Shown here piece after piece: positions 13,401 through 20,288 of a stretch of DNA of 64,000 nucleotides. Location of the stretch: NCBI GenBank assembly GCA_016490735.1, contig JAEMWC010000078.1:1428501-1492500 (forward strand). The letters run 5' to 3'. This DNA comes from Pachyseris speciosa. Taxonomy: Eukaryota > Cnidaria > Anthozoa > Scleractinia > Pachyseridae. The notes beneath the pieces were generated by a model. That model was not told where the DNA came from and ran no database searches. It worked only from the letters and a program-made list of their open reading frames with translations. The translations under genes were made by a program, and so were the position numbers. The stretch's first letter is position 1. Every line of letters begins with the position of its first letter.

Positions 13401-16400
13401 CTAAATGTGCCAATCGATTGCGATATCTACATGGAACAACCAAAAGGTTTTCAGAAGGTAGGCAAAAATGGTGAGAAATTGGTGTGTAAAAAGTCACTTT
13501 ATGGCCTCAAACAAAGTGGGAGAAATTGGAACAATAATTTATGTTGCATACCTTTTTGTGCAATGAAAATTTTTCACAGTCACCCGCTGATCCGTGTGTT
13601 TATATAAGAAATTCCAAGACCGAAGGATGTGTCATCCTAATTGTTTGGGTCAACGATATCATTATATCTGCAAATAGCCATGGAAAGGCCTTCTTTCAGC
13701 AGAGGGTGGTAGCTTTTCTAGTCATAGGTTATTTTGGATGTGAACACTGCACAAAGTGTCAAGCCACGTGAGAATTAATAAACTAATCAACAATCGAGTC
13801 AAACTCAGGCTACAGTTGGATTACTACAATATTCGAATTAAATTTGAAAGTTCAAAATGAATAATACAGTCTGTTCACTATTAATCAAATTATTTTCGGA
13901 TAAAAGGCGTCACACACTGAGTATTTTGACCATAAAGTGACAGGGAAATAAAGTTCACCACATTTCTCCTACCTACAGTTTTTTCTCCATTATTAATTTT
14001 TGACAACCAGCTTTCAGCGATTCCGTACATGATTTCACACCTTCCACTCTTTACTGCAGTCTCGTCAAACCTTCATCTAGTCCGATGGCCATCGCTGCTA
14101 GTCCAAGTGTGTTTAACTGCTCCACTTGATCTTTTATTATGGCTATGAGAGGAGTAACCATGATGTTCCTGCATCTCGTCTGTTTAATGTGTTAACCATG
14201 TGTGGAAAGACATGAAAAATCAAACTCTTTCCAAAACGTATTGGAAAGATCGATCGCGAAAACATCTTTCCCAGCGACATGATTCTCCAAGCAATCTACC
14301 TACTCTTCACGAAGCAAAACAATGTGCAGAAAGTTCTTTGGCACATTGTTTAACTACCATTTGGTACTTTGCGTGACATTTTTGACCTGATCCGCCTTGT
14401 TTCCTCTGATGGCACTTTGCATTGACAGCAACTGTCAAAATTGACCAATCAGAGGGTATACCAGATTCTGGTATACCGGAAAGACCTTTTTAAAGAAAGT
14501 TTTACAGGTGTTCCTTCCCGCCGCCTGTCCCAAGCCCCCTCCATTTTTCGCCACTTTCTCTGCTCTGCTGGTACTATCACGCTCTGTTCTCTCTGAACAC
14601 CTGGAACAGGCTAGGGGCCACTGCATTACATAAAATACAAGTCCAGCGCTCTTACTGCTCGACCACCCTGCCTCCCGTTAAATAAGAGGTACATAGTTAT
14701 ATAGAGTGGGTCTATTTTGGACTTACAGGCTGCAACATGCACATGTACAGTGTAATTCACAGCATGAAAATCACATCATTGTCTCTTACAAATTAATGTA
14801 ATTAATAATAAGGAGGATCCAAATAAATTTTAGCTAAGTGCATATACATTTGTAAAATATAGCTGTACATGTACATACACCAAAGTATATACATGTAATT
14901 TTGTTCAGTAGATGAGATAGATGTGTCAGCTGAATAAGTAGGGAATCCCATCAAACATTAAACATGCAACATCCCACAAACAAAAATACCCTTATACAAG
15001 CCCCTGTAGTTAATTAACAAAAATCTGTCCAAAACCCCTTGCTTACACTGTAGGAAGAGAAACCTACCAGGTGGAAATCTCCTGTATGACCGATCAACAT
15101 CCAAGTTGACTTGTCGCCAGTATTTGTGTACATGGAACTGCTTCATCTCTGGATTGCCTATGGATTAAAGTTAATAAGTTACACACTGTATATCATGCAA
15201 CTGCTATTAACAGATATCAGGAAAAATTAATGTGTAAGCCCCACAAACTAATAATAACAAGAGGCTACAATTAGCCTAAACCCGGGCTTGCAAAAAACAG
15301 TATTGTATCCCTAACTTAGTGCTAAACAAAAGAATAGAGGGAAGTCTGTCTTTATTACATCGGACGCATTGTGTTTAGCTTGTGTTGGAGTCTATTTCTT
15401 TAGACCCCTATCAACATATATTCCTCTAAAATACAGCTCAACCATTGAGCACAATAATTATAACACTTGTAAAAAATATTTCTAAAAGAACAAGAAAAAG
15501 AGAAACAGAAAAAATAAAGCCCGTGATATATACCACTAAAAGACATCGAACCCGGGTTAGCTGCGTCACAGGCAGGAACAATGACCTTTAGGCCACAGAG
15601 GTTTATCGTTATGCAAAATGATAAAAATAGTGTATTGATTCCAAAAAAAAAAAAAAAAAGCACGCTTGTTTTCGCTTCGATGGATAATTGTTTGAGAAAG
15701 GAAACGCTTATCGAACGATGTTGGATTTTTTCGCATAAATGTGAATGGAGTCTCGGTGAAATGTGAGTAGAAAATTAATTAGCAGAGTGAAACTGTTTAC
15801 AAATACGTCAATCCAGGGTCATTTGAAACACAAGAAAGGAACGTTTCTGGACAGTTTCAAGGGACGCTAGTACATTTGTAAAATATAATCGCTTATCATT
15901 CAAAAATTAAAGTCCAGAAATTGAGATATTGTGGCAAAATAGTAAATAAACTACCTGTCAAAGTCTCAGGGGTGTGTGATATCCCGTACTTGAGTTATTC
16001 AACAAAATGTACATCTCAATGGAGCGGATACGGGAACACGGCAGTCCATCTGGAGTTAAATTTTGGTCATGTTAAAATCTTTCTTCTCGCTGTTGAACTT
16101 GCAAACATTCGTATAGACACTTGTCTTAACATATTAGTTGTTCAGACTTCAAAAACACAAGGTGAATCGACGTTTTCCGATACGTGACAATAGGCATCAT
16201 TCTTGCTGTTGATATGAGATTTACACTCGAATCACTCGGCCGTGAAAGGTCAAACAACTTCGCGCGCGCACGTGCCCCCACAATCCGTCGCCAAAATTAG
16301 AGTCTACTCGCTGTCTACTGAAGCAGACACGGGGAAACACGGCAGTCCATATGCCGTTAAGTTTACTCATGTTAAAAACTTTCTTCTCGCCGTTGAACTT

Positions 16401-19400
16401 CCAAACATTCGCATAGACACTTCTCTTAACATATTGTTTGTTCAGACTTCAAAAGCCACAAGATGAATCGACATTTTCCCATACGTGACAACACGCATCA
16501 CTGTTGTTAAAAATAGTTAGCGCTTGCGCAGTAACGCCGGAAGTGCCATTTGTGGATGATACTCGACGACGAAAAAGAAGAACCGTCGGTAGTTTAAGAC
16601 CCGGGCGCTGCGCGAGACGCGCGCAGCCCGGGTAACTATTGTTTAGAGCTTGTATTTACACATGGGAAATTGAATTGAACAAACAACTAATACACATGTA
16701 ACTACAGTGTATGATAAAAGAGGAAACAAAAAAATGACAGAAGGAAAAGGAAACAAAGAAACAGAGACAAAAGAAAGGCGGTATTTAGAGTAGTTGTAAG
16801 TTATTACAGACGATCATAAAGCCGTGGCTACACGAACGATCTTTTGCCCGTGCCGGTGATGTGATTTTTTCAAATTTTGTCGTGTTGCCAGCGCGCGATG
16901 AAATTCGCAAGTGTAGCCACCCTCGTGCAGGTGATGCGACAGCTGAAAAAATCGCAAGAGAAAAGTTGCCAGAGTTGAAACTTTTGCGACAAAATCGCAC
17001 AGATTGTTGGCCGTGTAGCTCGCAGTCTCCAATTTGTCACTTGTATAGCCACCCTGGGCGCGCCGGCGACACGACAAAATTTGAAAAATTCGCATCACCG
17101 GCACAAGCAAAAAATCGCTCGTGTAGCCGCGGCTTAAGTAAAGCAGGATTCAGTGCTTGCACCATTTTCTACACTTTTTCAGTCCCTCAACCATAATGTA
17201 TTGAAAACATATTAATATTTTGCATATGTATGTGTAGCTGTATTTTATAGTACATGTAGTTTTCTGCAACGCCTAGGGTCACCTTCATCTGTGACAAAGA
17301 GTAACAAGGAGAAACATATAATTTTCACTTTGATGTTCAGAGGATTCAGGCAAAGATCAATGTGCAAAGAGTATCAGGGCTCAAAGTTTACTTTTGGCTT
17401 TGGGAGCACTTGCACGACCAGGTGTAAATTTCTAGGCACACTGTCAAAAATTTTGGCACACACTAAAAATGTTAGGAGCACAGCTTAAGATACCGGTAGC
17501 CTCGCAGCTCCTGTAAGCTCTAAATTTCAGTGGCGGGGATAGTGACGCAGCCCTATTGTTTCAGGGCTAGGGTCCATTGATTGTGTTGTTTGTTCTTTTG
17601 TTCCACCTGAAGGGTGGTTTCCAATCAGGTGAGACCTTGTGAGAGCTGCAAGGTGCCCCTAAGATACTGGTGTCACCAAAAAGCTTCAGAGGTTGTATAA
17701 GTAATCATTTATCAGTATGTTATCTTTCAGTCCTGTGTTTGCTCCTTTCAGGCTCTTACTGTACGTTGAAGATAACAATAACAGTGTTAGGGTTTTTCAT
17801 TTAATAAGTATTACACTTTGTGTTACATGCAAAACGACAGAAAAATTCCACATTCCATTTCCTTTGAAATTAACATGAATAACTATAAAGACAATATACA
17901 CTGTCAGTTTACTTAACTCACAACCTTTCATTTCATTTTGAATTGCAATGCACTTTAGTTTTAGATTAAAGCTGATACAGGTTTGGATTAAGAACCACTC
18001 ATTTATAATCAGAAAACCAAACCGCACAAAAGAGAATCCTCCCCTATGCAACACAATACCATCCGGCGCTACCAAGACTATGAAATATTGTCATGGGGAA
18101 ATGGCACCTTATACAAGATCAACCCACATTGAAAGAAATATTCAAAGAGCCTCCCCTTTTGTCTTACAGAAGAGGAAAATCTCTCAAAGACCTTTTAACT
18201 ATAGAAGGAAAGAAAATAATATTTGCGAACTGCAGGAGTTGTGCTGGCCCGCCAACACTTTGTAACTATTAAGGATGAAGACCAATGTACTGGGAAGGCT
18301 TTACAGTATTTGCAGCGCATCAACTCTTTTTTGGAACCCCATTCAAGCCATTCGAATTTCTTCAACCATGCTCTCTGAAAACTTGTACACTTTTCCTTTA
18401 TTTTCTCGCTGGCAAGTCCTCTTTTTCTTGGACTAAAGTAGTAAAGTGAGTAACACTGGAGTTCCAGGCTGAGGAAGAAGGTGAGCATTTTGTAAGAGAA
18501 TAAACTACATTGTTGACTGTGCATTAATTTGACTTAACTGGGATACGAATTGTTCTTAAATTACCTTGAAGAAAAAAAGATTGTTTGGACATTCTTTGAC
18601 ATTGGCAAACTTGATTATCGGTGAGAAGCACATGCTTTGAAAGGTGGACATTTCTCGCACATGTTAGCGGAGTCTTAACAAAACCGAAAAGAGTCTGGGG
18701 TTGAATAGAAACACCGTTCGGAGAAAAGAACAAATAAAACACACACTGATGCAAGGAACATGAACAAAAATGAACGAAAATGATGTAGCTCTATTATGTG
18801 GAGCCTGATTGTGTCACACCTATGTTTTTATTTGAATTCATTATTTCAAGCTTCCTTTCCGTGTCTAACAAGTCAGAGTACACGAGGATGGTCAGGTAAG
18901 TACCAAGTAGCAACAAGCTCATTTGCACTGAACTCAGACATTTTAGGTGCGCAAGTGCAATCATGTATGATTTTTTAGGCACACAGTGCGACCAGATGGT
19001 CATAAACTTTGAGCCCTGAGTATTATAAAATGTTTAAGATAGTATGCGCACATTCATTCGTCAATAGGTGTGTTTAGATGAAAGTATGTAAACACAGTTG
19101 TGACATCATGCTCTCTGTGTTTCCCTGTACAACATTTCAACGCTTTCCGGAGGTTGAGAGAATTCTCGAAAGTTATGCAAACCCTCGATTGTGTCTTGGG
19201 TTTGCATAACTGTCTCAAATTCTCCCAATCCTGCTCATGTTTAGATGAGGCTATGTTAAGTGGAAAATGTCCTCTATTGCTTAAATACAGTAGCGACATT
19301 AATACATCATTTACCTTTCTTTTTATCATGATGAGTTTTTGACCATTCAAATACATTGACATTCAGTAGTTTAGTCCATACTTTGCTCCTCAAGTCACCT

Positions 19401-20213
19401 GTGATGAGTCCATCAGGTAAAATGGCCAGTTCCTTTAGAGTTTGCACATCAACAGGGTCGGCTTCTAAAGCATCCGTTATCCTCCTGATCTTACCACGCA
19501 GCCGTGCTTCAGACACTGTGGAAGCAAATCATTATTCATAATTGACTTATTAATAATCACAAGCAATAATTGTAGTAGACTTCTAAATTATTTCAATACC
19601 TTACAACAGCTTAGGGTTAACTGATACTGAAGCCAACTGTACTGTACATCAAAACCTTGGTTTCAACAATATATTTTGCTCCCCATTTGCTCCTTTTTGT
19701 TTCACAATAACAATGACAAAGACATCTACAGTTTAATATATTATGCTTCCATAGCTCTCTTAAAATCATTCAATTCCCAATTTCTGACCATAATAAAACG
19801 GGTAAAGCCTGTGCCCTTTGGAGTGTACAACTCTTCGTTTTCCTTTTATATATTATTTTCTCTCTTTGTGTATATTCTGCGATACAGAGGTTTCAATAGA
19901 AGACAGCTACCGGTGATAGACTGCTGGGTACTGTGCGCAATCCCGCTGCCTACTTCGCACGATCATTAAATTTTGAATGTGCACTTTGCTGTCTTAGATG
20001 TTGCTAATAAATATTCCAAATTATTATTAATAGAGTTTTCTTCTCCAGAAAAAATAAAATTGTCTACAAAATATTAATTCACACTAATTCCCGGGTTGAA
20101 ATGGAATGAAAATACTTTAACAGCATTTCCATTGTTATCATTAGTTTACAGTTAAACCTTTCACTGACATAATTTATTTTTATTTTTGCATTTTAAAGGA
20201 ATCACTGAACTAC

Positions 20214-20288
<75 letters not shown>

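Larger units (their letters stand above)
10367..13771 (+). mobile_element. Ty1/copia LTR retrotransposon, 3'-truncated and decayed
   Basis: In order: 5' LTR (10367-10656), primer-binding site (10657-10670), Gag with a CCHC knuckle, aspartic protease (DTGATSH), GAG-pre-integrase, integrase, then reverse transcriptase. Protease and integrase before RT is the Copia order. Frameshifts and stops break the polyprotein at about 10950, 11434, 12030, 12225, 12690 and 13550. The copy ends inside RT near 13771, and neither RNase H nor a 3' LTR is seen. It lies antisense to TBC1D20 in intron 3. Confidence 0.92.

Noticed and set aside
16600..16633. acccgggcgctgcgcgagac hairpin as a terminator or RNA gene
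   Set aside because: A short GC-rich palindrome in intron 2 with no adjacent gene; rho-independent terminators do not apply in a eukaryote.
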